Shown: positions 36,389-47,016, numbered from the stretch's first letter. The stretch: 64,000 bases of DNA from Bradyrhizobium sp. AZCC 2176 (GCF_036924645.1 NZ_JAZHRX010000001.1:2480001-2544000); one strand, 5' to 3'. The notes: generated by a model not told the origin, from the sequence alone. Program-made: numbers and translations.

Positions 36389-37204
36389 ATGCGGTTTTCC
36401 CTGACAACGTGGAATATCAATTCGGTGCGCCTGCGCATCGACATCGTCGCCAAATTCCTCAAATCGGCGCGGCCGGACGTACTGTGCCTGCAGGAAACAA
36501 AATGCATCGACGACGCTTTCCCGCTGAAGCGATTCAAGCGTCTCGGCTATGAGCACGTCGCGCTGAACGGACAGAAGGGCTATCACGGCGTCGCCATTGT
36601 CTCGAAACTGCCGTTCGAGACCACCGATATCCGAACCTTCTGCGACAAGATCGATTCGCGTCACATCTCGGTAGCGTTCGGCGAGAAGGCGGAGCTTGCG
36701 AAGCCGCTGGTGCTGCACAATTTCTACGTTCCGGCCGGCGGCGACATTCCCGATCCCGCACTCAATCCGAAGTTCGATCACAAGCTGAAATTTCTCGACG
36801 AGATGAAGGCGTGCGAACCGCTGCATCCGCGCGGCGACGACCGCCATATCCTGGTCGGCGACCTCAACGTCGCTCCGCATGAGAACGACGTGTGGTCGCA
36901 CAAGCAGCTCCTGAAGATCGTCTCGCACACGCCGATCGAATGCGAGAAGCTTTTGGCCGCGCAGACCCATGGCGAATGGTTCGACGTCGCACGCGAGCGG
37001 ATCCCGCTTTCGGAAAAGGTCTATACGTGGTGGAGCTACCGCGCCGCCGACTGGACGATGGGCGACCGCGGCCGGCGGCTCGATCACATCTGGGTTTCGC
37101 GCGCGCTGAAAGACCGCGTCAGCGATTTCAGGATCACCCGCGACGCCCGCGGCTGGGAGCGCCCATCCGACCACGTGCCGGTAACGGTGACGCTGGAAGT
37201 GTAG
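36389..37204 (+). CDS. xth: exodeoxyribonuclease III
   Basis: The 271-residue protein starts at ATG 36389. It has the exonuclease-endonuclease-phosphatase fold with FSLTTWNINSVRLR at the start, the Mg-binding Glu in LCLQETKC (about residue 34), VGDLNVAPHENDVW and the catalytic C-terminal SDHVPVTVTLEV. It removes nucleotides at abasic sites in base excision repair. The order ftsK-lolA-xth is shared by many Rhizobiales. Confidence 0.94.
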   Translation: MRFSLTTWNINSVRLRIDIVAKFLKSARPDVLCLQETKCIDDAFPLKRFKRLGYEHVALNGQKGYHGVAIVSKLPFETTDIRTFCDKIDSRHISVAFGEKAELAKPLVLHNFYVPAGGDIPDPALNPKFDHKLKFLDEMKACEPLHPRGDDRHILVGDLNVAPHENDVWSHKQLLKIVSHTPIECEKLLAAQTHGEWFDVARERIPLSEKVYTWWSYRAADWTMGDRGRRLDHIWVSRALKDRVSDFRITRDARGWERPSDHVPVTVTLEV

Positions 37205-37210
37205 CTGGGA

Positions 37211-37651
37211 TCAGATACTCAGCTTGGCGCCGGCCATCAAAATATCGCTGGCGAGCTGGCTGGTGCGGGTGGCGAGTTCGTCGCGCAGACGGCGCGCTGC
37301 GGCGGGATCGCTTTCGAGCACGCGTTGAAACAGGCTGCGCGCCACCCGGATGACCGAGGAACGATCGAGCGCGACCGCGCTGGACGGCCGCTTCATCGCA
37401 ACGATCAGCGCCAATTCGCCGATCAGGGCACCGGGGCCCGCAACGACTTCGGCACCGCCGTCCTCGACGCGGAACGAACCGCGCTGAACGATATAGCCCG
37501 CATCCGCGTCGTCGCCGGCGTTGAACAGATAATCGCCGGGCGAAAAATCGCGCTGCTCCGAACCGATCGCCAGCATACGTAGCGCCGCCGTCCCCAACAG
37601 ACGTAATGTCGGGACCCGCTCGAGCAGGGCTACATCATCTTCGATCGACAT
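37211..37651 (-). CDS. cyclic nucleotide-binding domain protein
   Basis: The 146-residue protein starts at ATG 37651. It is essentially a lone cNMP-binding domain: DYLFNAGDDADAGYIVQRGSFRVE, then the phosphate-binding cassette-like GALIGELALIVAMKRPSSAVAL, where GELAL and the Arg (R in KRPSSA) contact the cyclic nucleotide. A helical C-terminus follows and no DNA-binding domain is present. It converges on xth and is next to an OmpR-type regulator on the same strand. Role unknown. Confidence 0.87.
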   Translation of the reverse strand: MSIEDDVALLERVPTLRLLGTAALRMLAIGSEQRDFSPGDYLFNAGDDADAGYIVQRGSFRVEDGGAEVVAGPGALIGELALIVAMKRPSSAVALDRSSVIRVARSLFQRVLESDPAAARRLRDELATRTSQLASDILMAGAKLSI

Positions 37652-37702
37652 GGACCGTTGACCGGGATGCGCGAAAATCACGAATCGTGGCTGCGAATCG
37701 TA

Positions 37703-38389
37703 TCACGGCACCAGCTTGTAGCCACCGGCTTCCGTCACCAGGATTTCCGGATTGGCCGCATCCTTCTCGATCTTCTGCCGGAGACGATAGATATGGGTTT
37801 CCAGCGTGTGCGTGGTGACGCCCGAATTGTAGCCCCAGACTTCCTGCAGCAGCGTCTCGCGCGACACCGGCAACTGGCCGGCGCGATACAGGAAACGCAG
37901 GATCGCGGTTTCCTTCTCGGTCAGCCGCACTTTTCTGGCATTGGCGGCGGTCAGCATCTTGGAGCCGGGGCGGAAGCTGTAGGGACCGACGGAAAACACC
38001 GCGTCCTCGCTGGCTTCGTGCTGGCGGAGCTGCGCCCTGATCCGGGCGAGCAGCACGGCGAACCGGAACGGCTTTGCGACGTAATCATTGGCGCCCGATT
38101 CGAGCCCCAAAATCGTATCCGAATCGGTGTCGTGGCCGGTCAACATGATGATCGGCGCCTTGAAGCCGCCCTTGCGGAGACTGCGCACGACTTCCCTTCC
38201 ATCGGTATCCGGCAAGCCGACATCCATCAGCACCAGATCGGGGGAATTGGCCTTGGCGGCGCTGGCGCCCTTGGCGCCGGTATCGACTGCGGAAGCTTCG
38301 AACTCCTCATGCAGCGATAGTTGCTCGACCAGTGTGTCGCGCAGATCGGTGTCGTCATCCACGATCAGGATCTTGCGGGCATTGGGCAT
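37703..38389 (-). CDS. OmpR-family response regulator (CenR-like)
   Basis: The 228-residue protein starts at ATG 38389. The receiver domain contains KILIVDDDTDL, the phospho-acceptor Asp in LVLMDVGLPDTDG (about residue 55), the Thr of IIMLTGHD and the Lys of VAKPF. The winged-helix output domain has KVRLTEKETAILRFLYRAG and THTLETHIYRLRQKIEKD. It resembles the essential alphaproteobacterial envelope regulator CenR, and I hold that identity as likely, not proven. No histidine kinase gene is adjacent. Confidence 0.85.
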   Translation of the reverse strand: MPNARKILIVDDDTDLRDTLVEQLSLHEEFEASAVDTGAKGASAAKANSPDLVLMDVGLPDTDGREVVRSLRKGGFKAPIIMLTGHDTDSDTILGLESGANDYVAKPFRFAVLLARIRAQLRQHEASEDAVFSVGPYSFRPGSKMLTAANARKVRLTEKETAILRFLYRAGQLPVSRETLLQEVWGYNSGVTTHTLETHIYRLRQKIEKDAANPEILVTEAGGYKLVP

Positions 38390-38699
38390 AGGATACGATC
38401 CTCTTGAGGCAGGCGGCGGACACAAGTGAAAGCGTCTCAGGCCGGGTCTTGGTCGATGACAAACCTGATTCGCGGGCAAACTTCGTAAGCAAGCCGGGTC
38501 GTCAGGCACTGATTCGCATTGAGGTAAGAAATTGTTACAGATTCACAAGCCGAACCGAAGTCTATCCCAAATTTGAGGCGCGGTTGGATGAATGTCCTGT
38601 AATGGCGTCAAATAGGACAATTTGTGGCCGGGCAGGGAACCTCAGGATTCGGGCATTGGCATGGAAAATTACGCTGGTTCAATCACTTATCGGACAGCA
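38390..38699. other. 310-base region between divergent regulator and L,D-transpeptidase genes
   Basis: It holds the upstream regions of both genes. A six-base inverted pair, TGTCCT (38593-38598) and AGGACA (38614-38619), is visible. An alternative in-frame ATG for the plus-strand gene lies at 38661. No other gene is seen. Confidence 0.45.
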
Positions 38700-39230
38700 A
38701 TGCGTGATCGGCCGCTGACGGCAATTCGGGTTTGCAGGGCCGCCGGCGACCCGCGCCGTGGCTGGCTGACGGCGGACGGCTGGACCGTGCCGGTGGCACT
38801 TGGTCGCGGCGGCATCCGTGCCAACAAACGGGAGGGCGACGGCGGCACGCCGAGGGGCACGTACCGTCCGCTGCAATTGTGGTGGCGCGCCGACCGCCAT
38901 CCTCGGCCGCCGACCTATCTGCCGGTCCGGCCGATCCGGCCCGAAGACGCCTGGTGCGAGGACCCGCGGGACCGCCGATACAACCAACCAATCCGTTTGG
39001 TCCGCGACCAGCCCGGCGACCGGCTGACGCGCGAGGACCACCTCTATGATTTCATCGTCGAAATCAATCACAACGCCGGCCCGCGAATCGCCGGCCGCGG
39101 CAGCGCGGTATTCCTGCATCTGGCGCGGACCAATTTCTCGCCGACCGCGGGGTGCGTTTCGATGACGAAATCGGCCATGCTGCGGCTGTTGCGGCGGATG
39201 GGCCCGCAGACGAAGATCATGATCGGCTGA
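38700..39230 (+). CDS. L,D-transpeptidase (YkuD) family protein
   Basis: From ATG 38700 the protein has 176 residues; ATG 38661 would add 13. The YkuD catalytic motif is complete near the C-terminus: HLARTNFSPTAGCVSM, with the His and the Cys nucleophile. GGIRANKREGDGGTPRGTY near residue 40 is typical of this branch. No signal peptide or membrane segment is evident, which is common in this subgroup of short alphaproteobacterial L,D-transpeptidase-like proteins. It probably crosslinks or edits peptidoglycan stem peptides. Confidence 0.85.
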   Translation: MRDRPLTAIRVCRAAGDPRRGWLTADGWTVPVALGRGGIRANKREGDGGTPRGTYRPLQLWWRADRHPRPPTYLPVRPIRPEDAWCEDPRDRRYNQPIRLVRDQPGDRLTREDHLYDFIVEINHNAGPRIAGRGSAVFLHLARTNFSPTAGCVSMTKSAMLRLLRRMGPQTKIMIG

Positions 39231-39245
39231 TGGGGAATCAGAACA

Positions 39246-40031
39246 ATGCTCGACAAGAATGCAATAGCGGCCGCGTCAAAGACGCTGCACGACCACTGGC
39301 GGGCCGGCACCAAATTTTCCGGTCTCGACGATAGACTGCGGCCGCGCGACCGCATCGAGGCCTATGCGATCCAGGCAGGAATCGAAAAATATTCGTCCGA
39401 TAGTTTGTTCGGCTGGAAGATCGCGGCCACCAGCGAGGCCGGGCAAAAGCACATCAACGTCGACGGCCCGATGGCGGGGCGCGTCCTGGCCGAGACGGTG
39501 ATATCAGATGGCGGAACGGCTTCGATGGCGGGCAACGAAATGCGCGTCGCTGAGCCGGAATTCGCCTTTCGCATGCGCGTGGATCTGCCGGCGCGTACCA
39601 CGCCCTATACCGTGCAGCAGGTACTCGACGCGGTCGACACGCTGCATCCGGCCATCGAGATTCCGGATTCGCGGTTTGCCGATTTCGTCAGCGCCGGCGC
39701 CGCGCAGATCATTGCCGACAACGCCTGCGCGCATCTGTTCGTGCTGGGACCGCCGACGAGCGCGGATTGGCGCTCGCGCGATCTCGTCGAAGAGCGGCCG
39801 GTCATCACGATGCGCGGCCAGCAATTCACCGGTCACGGCAAGAATGTGCTCGGCGATCCCAGGATCGCACTGGCCTGGCTCGCCAATGAACTGCGCCAGC
39901 TTGGCGTGACGTTGAAGGCCGGCCGTGTCGTCACGACCGGCACCTGCCACCCACCGCTGCAGATTCAATCGGGCGATTTTTGCGCGGTCGATTTCGGTAC
40001 GCTCGGAAAGGTTTCGGTGGGGTTTAGCTAG
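39246..40031 (+). CDS. 2-keto-4-pentenoate hydratase / fumarylacetoacetase-like protein
   Basis: This 261-residue protein starts at ATG 39246, 15 bases after the transpeptidase stop. It has the MhpD-type hydratase pattern: a helical N-terminus, GWKIAATSEAGQKHINVDGPMAGRV near residue 58, EPEFAFRM with metal-binding Glu residues near 100, IEIPDSRFADF, and the C-terminal VVTTGTCHPPLQIQSGDFCAVDFGTLG. Such enzymes add water to 2-hydroxydienoates in aromatic breakdown. No other pathway gene is next to it, so its substrate is open. Confidence 0.85.
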   Translation: MLDKNAIAAASKTLHDHWRAGTKFSGLDDRLRPRDRIEAYAIQAGIEKYSSDSLFGWKIAATSEAGQKHINVDGPMAGRVLAETVISDGGTASMAGNEMRVAEPEFAFRMRVDLPARTTPYTVQQVLDAVDTLHPAIEIPDSRFADFVSAGAAQIIADNACAHLFVLGPPTSADWRSRDLVEERPVITMRGQQFTGHGKNVLGDPRIALAWLANELRQLGVTLKAGRVVTTGTCHPPLQIQSGDFCAVDFGTLGKVSVGFS

Positions 40032-40037
40032 ATACCG

Positions 40038-40066
40038 CTGTCGTCTTGCGAACGCAGGGACGACAG
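40038..40066. terminator. hairpin derived from family A repeat, between convergent genes
   Basis: CTGTCGTC (40038-40045) and GACGACAG (40059-40066) are a perfect eight-base inverted repeat. The loop TTGCGAACGCAGG is a family A repeat tip. It lies between convergent hydratase and yggS genes, 2 bases before the latter's stop. It lacks T runs, so its terminator role is a guess. Confidence 0.4.
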
Positions 40067-40068
40067 TC

Positions 40069-40746
40069 CTACCGTGCCCCGAAAATCGCCGAGCCCACGC
40101 GTACATGCGTGGCGCCGAGCTGGATCGCTACCGCGAAATCGGCGCTCATGCCCATCGACAGATTTTTCAGTCCGTTGCGCGCGGCGATCTTGGCCGTCAA
40201 CGCGAAATGCGGCGCCGGCGCCTCGTTAACTGGCGGGATGCACATCAGGCCGGAAATGACCAAGCCGTATTTGTCGCGGCAACTCGCGATGAAGGCATCG
40301 GCCTCGCCGGGCGCAACGCCGGCCTTCTGCGGTTCTTCGCCGGTGTTGAGTTGAACGAACAATTCCGGCCGCCTGTTCTGGGAATTAATTTCCTTGGCTA
40401 ACGCTTCGCAAATGCTGGGACGGTCGACCGAATGGATGGCGTCGAACAGCGCCACCGCCTCCCTCGCCTTGTTGGATTGCAGCGGTCCGATCAAATGCAA
40501 CGCAAGTCCGGGACAGGACGACACCAGTGCCGGCCACTTCGCTTTGGCTTCCTGCACGCGATTTTCGCCGAACACGCGCTGCCCGGCATCGATGACAGGT
40601 GAAATCGCCGCGGCGTCGAACGTCTTCGACACCGCGATCAGCGTCACCGATGCACGCTCGCGGCGCGCTTCCTTGCACGCGCGCGCGATGTCCTGCTCCA
40701 CCTGAGCCAGACCGTTTGGTAAAGACTTTGTTAGTAGCGTCGCCAT
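40069..40746 (-). CDS. yggS: YggS/PLPBP family pyridoxal-phosphate homeostasis protein
   Basis: The 225-residue protein starts at ATG 40746. It is a single-domain alanine-racemase-like TIM barrel. The PLP lysine is in TLIAVSKTFDAA (about residue 38), with FGENRVQEA, HLIGPLQSNK and the C-terminal LSMGMSADFAVAIQLGATHVRVGSAIFG. It buffers PLP and keeps amino acid pools balanced rather than acting as an enzyme. The family signature is complete. Confidence 0.93.
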   Translation of the reverse strand: MATLLTKSLPNGLAQVEQDIARACKEARRERASVTLIAVSKTFDAAAISPVIDAGQRVFGENRVQEAKAKWPALVSSCPGLALHLIGPLQSNKAREAVALFDAIHSVDRPSICEALAKEINSQNRRPELFVQLNTGEEPQKAGVAPGEADAFIASCRDKYGLVISGLMCIPPVNEAPAPHFALTAKIAARNGLKNLSMGMSADFAVAIQLGATHVRVGSAIFGAR

Positions 40747-40861
40747 CTCTCTCGCGTGATGTCCTATTCCTGGCCACAAATTTTAGGGCATTTCCTCGAA
40801 TTTTACCAAGTTCGGGAAAGGCTTTTTGAACCCTTCACTCTATCCTGCGGTGGGGGGCAGG

Positions 40862-42554
40862 ATGTCTGGCGTTACCTTCAACCGCAATCGGGTCAAACTC
40901 AAGAAGCTTCTGGGAATCCGGGCGCGGCTTGCCATGCTGGCCGTGATGCTGGTGGCGCCCTTGATGCTGGAGCGCGTCCGCTGGCTCGAAGACACGCGCG
41001 CCAAGCAGATCCGCGGTCGCTTCGGAAGAATACGCCAATATCACCCATCACAGCGCCGAGACCCAGCGCGAGGTGATCTCCTCCGTCGAAACGATGCTGA
41101 AATCAGCCGCCTATATTCGCGCCTCCAGCGGCATCGGGCGCAGTTGCGAAATTTTGCGCGCCAGCCTGCCCGCCAACCTGCCCTGGATCCGCAGCATCAT
41201 GCTCGTGAGCAAGGAAGGCGTGGTGCAGTGTTCCACGCTGAACGTTCAGGTCGGCCTCAACATCGGCGATCGCGACTATTTTCGGAAGGCGCAGGAGTCC
41301 CGCGATTTTGTCTTCAGCGACTATCTGTTCGGCAGAGTTAGCAATCGGCCGATCATGATGGCGGCCTATCCGGTCTCCGCGATCAATCCCGAAGAAGATT
41401 CCGTAGCGGTCGCCGGCATCAATCTCGACTGGCTGTCGAAGATCATGGCCAACCTCGGCGGACGGCCGGGCATTTCATCGCTATTGATCGATAGCACCGG
41501 CGTCGTGCTGGCGGCGCCGCCGGACCAGGCCAGCATGATCGGCCAGCCGCTCGACAACGTGCCGCTGCTGTCGGCCATCACTTACAAGGCGCTCAGCTCT
41601 AACTCCGATACCGGCTCGATTTCCTTTACCGCGACCGACGGCTCCAAGCGCGCCATCAGCTTCGCGCGTATTCCCGGAACGCAATCGCGCCTGATCGTCA
41701 GCGTCGACGAAGACAAGGTCACGGCCGCGATCAATCGCGAGATCCGCACTGCCTACCTGCAACTCGGATTCGTCTGCCTGTTCGTGCTGCTCGGCGCACT
41801 GATTGGCGCGGAGAAGCTCATCATCAATCCGATCGAGGTCATGACCGGGATGGCCAAGCGGTTCGGCGAAGGCGACTCGACGGCCCGCGTCTCGCGCGGC
41901 CGCCTGCCGTCGGAATTCATGCCGCTGGCGCGCGCCTTCAATGCGATGGCGGCGCAACTCAGCCAGCGCGAGCGCGAACTGGTCGCCACCAATGACCGAC
42001 TCACCGTGATGGCCTCGATTGACATGCTGTCGGGCCTCGCCAACCGCCGCGGCTTCCAGAGCCGGCTCGATTTCGAGTGGATGAAGGCGCAGCAATACCA
42101 TTGCGAGCTGTCGCTGTTGATGATCGATGTCGATCACTTCAAGCTCTACAACGACACCTATGGTCACCCCGAAGGCGACGCCTGCCTCACCCGGATCGGC
42201 GAAGCGCTGGCCGGCATCGCCGCCGACACGATGGGCTTTGCCGGCCGCTATGGCGGCGAGGAATTCTGCCTCCTGCTGCCGAACACGAGCCCGCAGAGGG
42301 CGCTGGAAATCGGTGAAATGGTGCGCGAGACCGTTCAGGGCCTCGGCCTGCCGCACATCACCTCCAGCTACTGCACCGTCACCGTCAGCGTCGGCGTCGC
42401 GGCAACGCTGCCGAGCGACACACAAACCCCCGGCGACCTGATCGAGGCGGCGGACGCCGCCCTCTACGCCGCCAAACACCGCGGCCGCAACACCGTGGTC
42501 GAGCACGGCTTTGCCAAGCTGGTGAACGAGGCCGGGATCGCGATGGCGGGGTGA
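40862..42554 (+). pseudogene. membrane-bound diguanylate cyclase, frameshifted near the N-terminus
   Basis: From ATG 40862 the protein begins with basic residues and a membrane helix (LAMLAVMLVAPLMLERV), then leaves frame at ATCC (41009-41012). Removing one C joins it to the long downstream frame (ASEEYANITHHSAETQREVISSVETML...), which runs to 42554. That frame has a Cache-like sensor region, a second membrane helix (LGFVCLFVLLGALIGAEKLI), a HAMP-like stretch (MAKRFGEGDSTARVSRGRLPSEFMPLARAFNAM) and a GGDEF domain with the active motif GRYGGEEF and the Asp of LLMIDVDHFKLYNDTYGH. The restored protein would have about 563 residues. Expression of a shorter, one-helix form from GTG 41073 is conceivable. 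Confidence 0.75.
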
Positions 42555-42683
42555 GCGGACGCTCCGCGCTCCGGTCAAATGGCTGTTCCCACCGCCCCAA
42601 CCCGTTGACCCCGCAGCCGCTTTTGTGGCCTAGTCCGCCGTCCTCTGGACCGGACCCGAATCCACAAAAAGCCCTGCGATTTC

Positions 42684-45308
42684 ATGACCTCCGAACGCTA
42701 TAACGCCCGTGATTCCGAGCCACGCTGGCAGCGCCAGTGGGACGAAAAGGCGATCTTCGCCTCCAAGAACGACGATTCCCGGCCGAAATATTACGTGCTC
42801 GAAATGTTCCCCTACCCGTCCGGGCGCATCCATATCGGGCACGTCCGCAACTACACGCTGGGCGACGTGCTGGCGCGGTTCATGCGCGCCAAGGGTTTTA
42901 ACGTCCTGCATCCGATGGGCTGGGATGCGTTCGGCCTGCCCGCCGAGAACGCCGCGATCGAGCGCAAGGTCGCACCAAAAGCCTGGACCTACGACAACAT
43001 CGCCGCGATGAAGAAGCAGTTGCGGTCGATCGGCCTGTCGCTGGACTGGTCGCGCGAGTTCGCGACCTGCGATCCCGCCTATTACAAGCATCAGCAGAAG
43101 ATGTTCCTGGACTTCCTGCGCGCAGGGCTAGCCGAGCGCGAGAAGCGCAAGATCAACTGGGACCCGGTCGACATGACCGTGCTCGCCAACGAGCAGGTGA
43201 TCGACGGCCGCGGCTGGCGTTCTGGCGCCGTCGTCGAACAACGCGAGATGAACCAGTGGGTCTTCAAGATCACGAAGTACTCGCAGGAACTGCTGGACGC
43301 GCTGGACGGACTGGACCGCTGGCCCGACAAGGTCCGGCTGATGCAGCGCAATTGGATCGGCCGCTCCGAAGGCTTGCTGATCCGGTTCGCGCTGGACCCG
43401 GTCACGACGCCATCAGGCGAATCCGAGCTGAAGATCTTTACGACGCGGCCGGACACGCTGTTCGGCGCAAAATTCATGGCGATCTCGGCCGATCATCCGC
43501 TGGCGGTAGCCGCGGCCGCGAAGAATCCGAAGCTCGCCGAGTTCATTGCGGACGTGAAAAAGATCGGCACCGCGCAGGAGATCATCGACACCGCCGAGAA
43601 GCAGGGCTTTGATACCGGCATCAAGGCTGTCCACCCGTTCGACCCGAACTGGAAGCTGCCGGTTTACGTGGCGAATTTCGTGCTGATGGAATACGGCACC
43701 GGCGCGATCTTCGGTTGCCCGGCGCATGACCAGCGCGACCTCGATTTCGTCAACAAATACGCCCTCGGCAACATTCCGGTGGTCTGCCCCGAGGGCCAGG
43801 ACCCGAAGAGCTTCGTCATCACGGACACCGCCTATGACGGCGAAGGCCGCATGATCAATTCCCGCTTCCTCGACGACATGACCATAGAGCAGGCCAAGGA
43901 GGAGATTGCGAAGCGGCTGGAAAATGAGATGCGGGGCAACGCGCCGGTCGGCGAGCGGCAGGTGAACTTCCGCCTGCGCGACTGGGGCATTTCACGCCAG
44001 CGCTATTGGGGCTGCCCGATCCCGGTGATCCACTGCGAAAAATGCGATGTGGTGCCGGTGCCCGACGCCGATCTGCCAGTGGAGCTGCCGGAGGACGCGA
44101 CTTTCGACAGACCGGGCAATGCGCTCGACCATCATCCGACCTGGAAGCAGGTCGCCTGCCCGAAATGCGGCGGCAAGGCCCAGCGCGAAACCGACACCAT
44201 GGACACGTTCGTGGATTCGTCCTGGTATTTTGCGCGCTTCACCGATCCCTGGAACGAGAAGGCGCCGACCACGCCCGGCGTCGCCAACCGGATGATGCCG
44301 GTCGACCAGTATATCGGCGGCGTCGAGCACGCGATCCTGCATCTGCTCTATAGCCGCTTCTTCACCCGCGCGATGAAGGCGACCGGCCATATCGGCATGG
44401 ACGAGCCGTTCGCCGGCATGTTCACGCAGGGCATGGTGGTGCACGAGACCTACCAGAAGGCGGATGGCTCCTACGTCACGCCGGCGGAAGTGAAGGTCGA
44501 AGCCGGCGTTAACGGCAAGCGCGCCATCCTGCTGGAAACCGGCGAAGACATCACCGTCGGCCCGATCGAGAAGATGTCGAAGTCGAAGAGGAACACCGTC
44601 GACCCCGACGACATCATCGCGACCTATGGCGCCGACGTCGCGCGCTGGTTCATGCTGTCGGACTCGCCGCCCGACCGCGACGTGATCTGGAGCGACGAGC
44701 GCGTGCAGGGCGCCTCGCGCTTCGTGCAGCGGCTGTGGCGGCTGGTCAACGAATCCGCCGAGATCGCCAGGACCGCTCCGGCCGACCGGCCCGCCTCGTT
44801 CGACGCCGATGCGCTCGCCTTGCGCAAGGCGGCCCACGGCGCGCTGGACAAGGTGTCGTCCGGGATCGAACGGCTGCATTTCAATGTCTGCCTCGCCCAT
44901 ATCCGGGAATTCGCCAACGCGCTGGCCGAGGTGCTGGGCCGCGAAGGCAAGCCGGCGCCGGACCTGGCCTGGTCCGTCCGAGAGGCCGCAATCATCCTGG
45001 TTCAATTGTTCTCCCCGATGATGCCGCATCTGGCCGAGGAGTGCTGGCAGGTTCTGGGGCAATCCGGGCTGATTTCGGAGGCCAACTGGCCCCAAATCGA
45101 ACGCGATTTGCTGGTTGAAGACAACGTGACGCTGGTGGTCCAGGTCAACGGCAAGAAGCGGGGTGATGTCACCGTGCCACGGGTCGCCCAAAATCCGGAA
45201 ATTGAGGCTGCCGTTTTGGCGCTCGATGCGGTAAAACTCGCCCTCGGCGGCAAGACCGTGCGCAAGGTAATCGTAGTTCCCATGAGGATCGTGAATGTCG
45301 TTGGTTAG
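42684..45308 (+). CDS. leuS: leucyl-tRNA synthetase
   Basis: This 874-residue class I synthetase starts at ATG 42684. The HIGH motif is at residues 50-53 in [16 protein letters not shown] and the KMSKS loop at 630-634 (KMSKSKRN). Between them lie the editing domain ([23 protein letters not shown]) and a leucine-specific insert region with a CxxC pair (CEKCD and CPKCGG). The C-terminal end ([15 protein letters not shown]) is normal. It overlaps lptE by 14 bases, so the two genes and holA form one operon. Confidence 0.97.
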   Translation: MTSERYNARDSEPRWQRQWDEKAIFASKNDDSRPKYYVLEMFPYPSGRIHIGHVRNYTLGDVLARFMRAKGFNVLHPMGWDAFGLPAENAAIERKVAPKAWTYDNIAAMKKQLRSIGLSLDWSREFATCDPAYYKHQQKMFLDFLRAGLAEREKRKINWDPVDMTVLANEQVIDGRGWRSGAVVEQREMNQWVFKITKYSQELLDALDGLDRWPDKVRLMQRNWIGRSEGLLIRFALDPVTTPSGESELKIFTTRPDTLFGAKFMAISADHPLAVAAAAKNPKLAEFIADVKKIGTAQEIIDTAEKQGFDTGIKAVHPFDPNWKLPVYVANFVLMEYGTGAIFGCPAHDQRDLDFVNKYALGNIPVVCPEGQDPKSFVITDTAYDGEGRMINSRFLDDMTIEQAKEEIAKRLENEMRGNAPVGERQVNFRLRDWGISRQRYWGCPIPVIHCEKCDVVPVPDADLPVELPEDATFDRPGNALDHHPTWKQVACPKCGGKAQRETDTMDTFVDSSWYFARFTDPWNEKAPTTPGVANRMMPVDQYIGGVEHAILHLLYSRFFTRAMKATGHIGMDEPFAGMFTQGMVVHETYQKADGSYVTPAEVKVEAGVNGKRAILLETGEDITVGPIEKMSKSKRNTVDPDDIIATYGADVARWFMLSDSPPDRDVIWSDERVQGASRFVQRLWRLVNESAEIARTAPADRPASFDADALALRKAAHGALDKVSSGIERLHFNVCLAHIREFANALAEVLGREGKPAPDLAWSVREAAIILVQLFSPMMPHLAEECWQVLGQSGLISEANWPQIERDLLVEDNVTLVVQVNGKKRGDVTVPRVAQNPEIEAAVLALDAVKLALGGKTVRKVIVVPMRIVNVVG

Positions 45309-45846
45309 GACCCGGATCGCCGTTCGGCTCATCGCCGTCGCCGCTCTGGCGGCGCTTACCGCCGGCTGTTTCCAGCCGATGTATGCCGAACGTAACGACG
45401 GCAAGCCCGGCCTGCGCGAAAAGCTGATGGGCGTGGAAATCCCGCCGGTGGACAAGCCAAATGCTTCCCGCGAAGCGAGGATCCAGGTGGATATCCGTAA
45501 CGCGCTGGCATTCAAGCTCTACGGCAACGCGACCGGCATGCCGCCGACCCATCGGCTGGTGCTGCGCTTCAACACCACCCGCAGCTCGCTGATGATCGAT
45601 CAGGCTACTGCCCTGCCCTCCAGTGAGAATTACGGCATCGACGCGCAGTACAATCTGATCGACCTCGCCACCAACAAGTCGGTCATGACGGGCACGACCT
45701 TCTCCCGCGTGTCTTATGATATCCCAGGCCAGTTGCAGCGCTTTGCTCGCGCCCGCGCCTTCCGCGACGCCGAGGATCGCGCCGCCAACGAGATCGCGGA
45801 AAACATCCAGACCCGGCTGGCGTCCTACTTCTACGCCGGCACCTGA
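45295..45846 (+). CDS. lptE: LPS-assembly lipoprotein LptE
   Basis: The 183-residue protein starts at ATG 45295 inside the end of leuS. It has a lipoprotein signal with lipobox LTAGC (Cys25). The mature protein contains the LptE-like alternating pattern [28 protein letters not shown] and [39 protein letters not shown]. It plugs and helps assemble the LptD channel in the outer membrane. The leuS-lptE-holA order is conserved widely in proteobacteria and supports the call. Confidence 0.9.
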   Translation: MSLVRTRIAVRLIAVAALAALTAGCFQPMYAERNDGKPGLREKLMGVEIPPVDKPNASREARIQVDIRNALAFKLYGNATGMPPTHRLVLRFNTTRSSLMIDQATALPSSENYGIDAQYNLIDLATNKSVMTGTTFSRVSYDIPGQLQRFARARAFRDAEDRAANEIAENIQTRLASYFYAGT

Positions 45847-45851
45847 TCCCG

Positions 45852-46880
45852 TTGGTCGCGCTCCGCGGAAAAGACATCGACGCTTTTCTCGCCCGGCCCG
45901 ATGCCGGCCGCCCCATCATCCTGCTCTACGGTCCGGATGCCGGTCTTGTCCGCGAGCGCGCCGACGCGTTGATCGCGTCGGCGGTCGATGATCCCAACGA
46001 TCCCTTTTCGCTGGTGCGGCTCGATGGCGACGAGCTGTCGGCCGAACCGTCGCGGCTGGTCGACGAGGCGATGACGATCCCGATGTTCGGCGGCCGCCGC
46101 GCGATCCGCGTGCGCGCCGGCTCCCGCAGCTTCGCCAGCGGCGTCGATACGCTGGCCGATTCGCCGATCAAGGATTGCCGCATCGTGATCGAGGCCGGCG
46201 AGCTGCGGCCGGAATCGCCGCTGCGCAAGGCCTGCGAGCGCGCCAAGACCGCGGTCGCCATCGCCTGCTATCCCGACACCGAGCGCGACCTTGCCAGACT
46301 GATCGACGAGGAATTGCGATCTTCCAACTTACGGATCGCCGCTGATGCGCGCGCGGTGCTGATGTCATTGCTCGGCGGCGACCGCCAGGCCTCGCGCAAC
46401 GAACTTCGCAAGCTGGCGCTCTATGCCCACGGCAGGGGCGAGATCGCGCTCGACGACGTCATGACCGTTGTCTCCGACGCGTCCGAGCTGAAGCTGGACC
46501 CGATCGTGGATGGCGCCTTCGCCGGCAAGCCGGACCTGGTTGAAGGCGAGTTTGCCAAGGCGATGGTCGCGGGCACCTATCCCGGCGTGATCATCTCCGC
46601 CGCGCAGCGCCAGGCGGCCTGGCTGCACAAGTCGGCGCTTGCGGTCGCCGAAGGCACACCCGTCTCCATCTTGCTCGAAAGCGGCTATCCGCGCCTGCAT
46701 TTCTCGCGCAAGGGCGCCGTTGAAATCGCGCTGCGCAATTTCAACGCGGCGCGGCTGGCCGCCATCATCGACCAGCTCGGAACGGCAGCCCTCGACATGC
46801 GCAAACAGGCATCGCTGGCGTCAGCCATCGGGCTGCGCACACTGCTCTCGATCGCGGCGAACGCGAAGCGGCGGGGGTAG
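45852..46880 (+). CDS. holA: DNA polymerase III subunit delta
   Basis: This 342-residue protein is read from TTG 45852 (MVALRGKDIDAFLARP), five bases after lptE; no better start is seen. The RecA-like N-terminal domain has IILLYGPDAGLVRERAD, and the rest fits the HolA clamp-loader fold (AVLMSLLGGDRQASRNELRKLALYAHGRGEIALDDV; VDGAFAGKPDLVEGEFAKAM). It opens the beta clamp. A short CCCCGC-TCTT-GCGGGG hairpin (46896-46911) follows. Confidence 0.9.
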   Translation: MVALRGKDIDAFLARPDAGRPIILLYGPDAGLVRERADALIASAVDDPNDPFSLVRLDGDELSAEPSRLVDEAMTIPMFGGRRAIRVRAGSRSFASGVDTLADSPIKDCRIVIEAGELRPESPLRKACERAKTAVAIACYPDTERDLARLIDEELRSSNLRIAADARAVLMSLLGGDRQASRNELRKLALYAHGRGEIALDDVMTVVSDASELKLDPIVDGAFAGKPDLVEGEFAKAMVAGTYPGVIISAAQRQAAWLHKSALAVAEGTPVSILLESGYPRLHFSRKGAVEIALRNFNAARLAAIIDQLGTAALDMRKQASLASAIGLRTLLSIAANAKRRG

Positions 46881-46885
46881 CTTTT

Positions 46886-46926
46886 CTCCCTCGCCCCGCT
46901 CTTGCGGGGAGAGGTTGAGGAAGATC
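46886..46926. repeat. intergenic hairpin repeat after holA
   Basis: CCCCGC (46896-46901), TCTT and GCGGGG (46906-46911) form a six-base stem, flanked by CTCCCTC and GAGGTTGAGG. This unit is a common dispersed element in Bradyrhizobium-type genomes. It lacks a T run but may end the leuS-lptE-holA transcript. Confidence 0.5.
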
Positions 46927-47016
46927 AACTCCCGAGTCGACTACCATTTTGGCGCGCGGCACGCGCCGGCAACAAAATCGCGAAAACAACCCCATGCAAA
47001 GTAGGATGGGGCCGGC

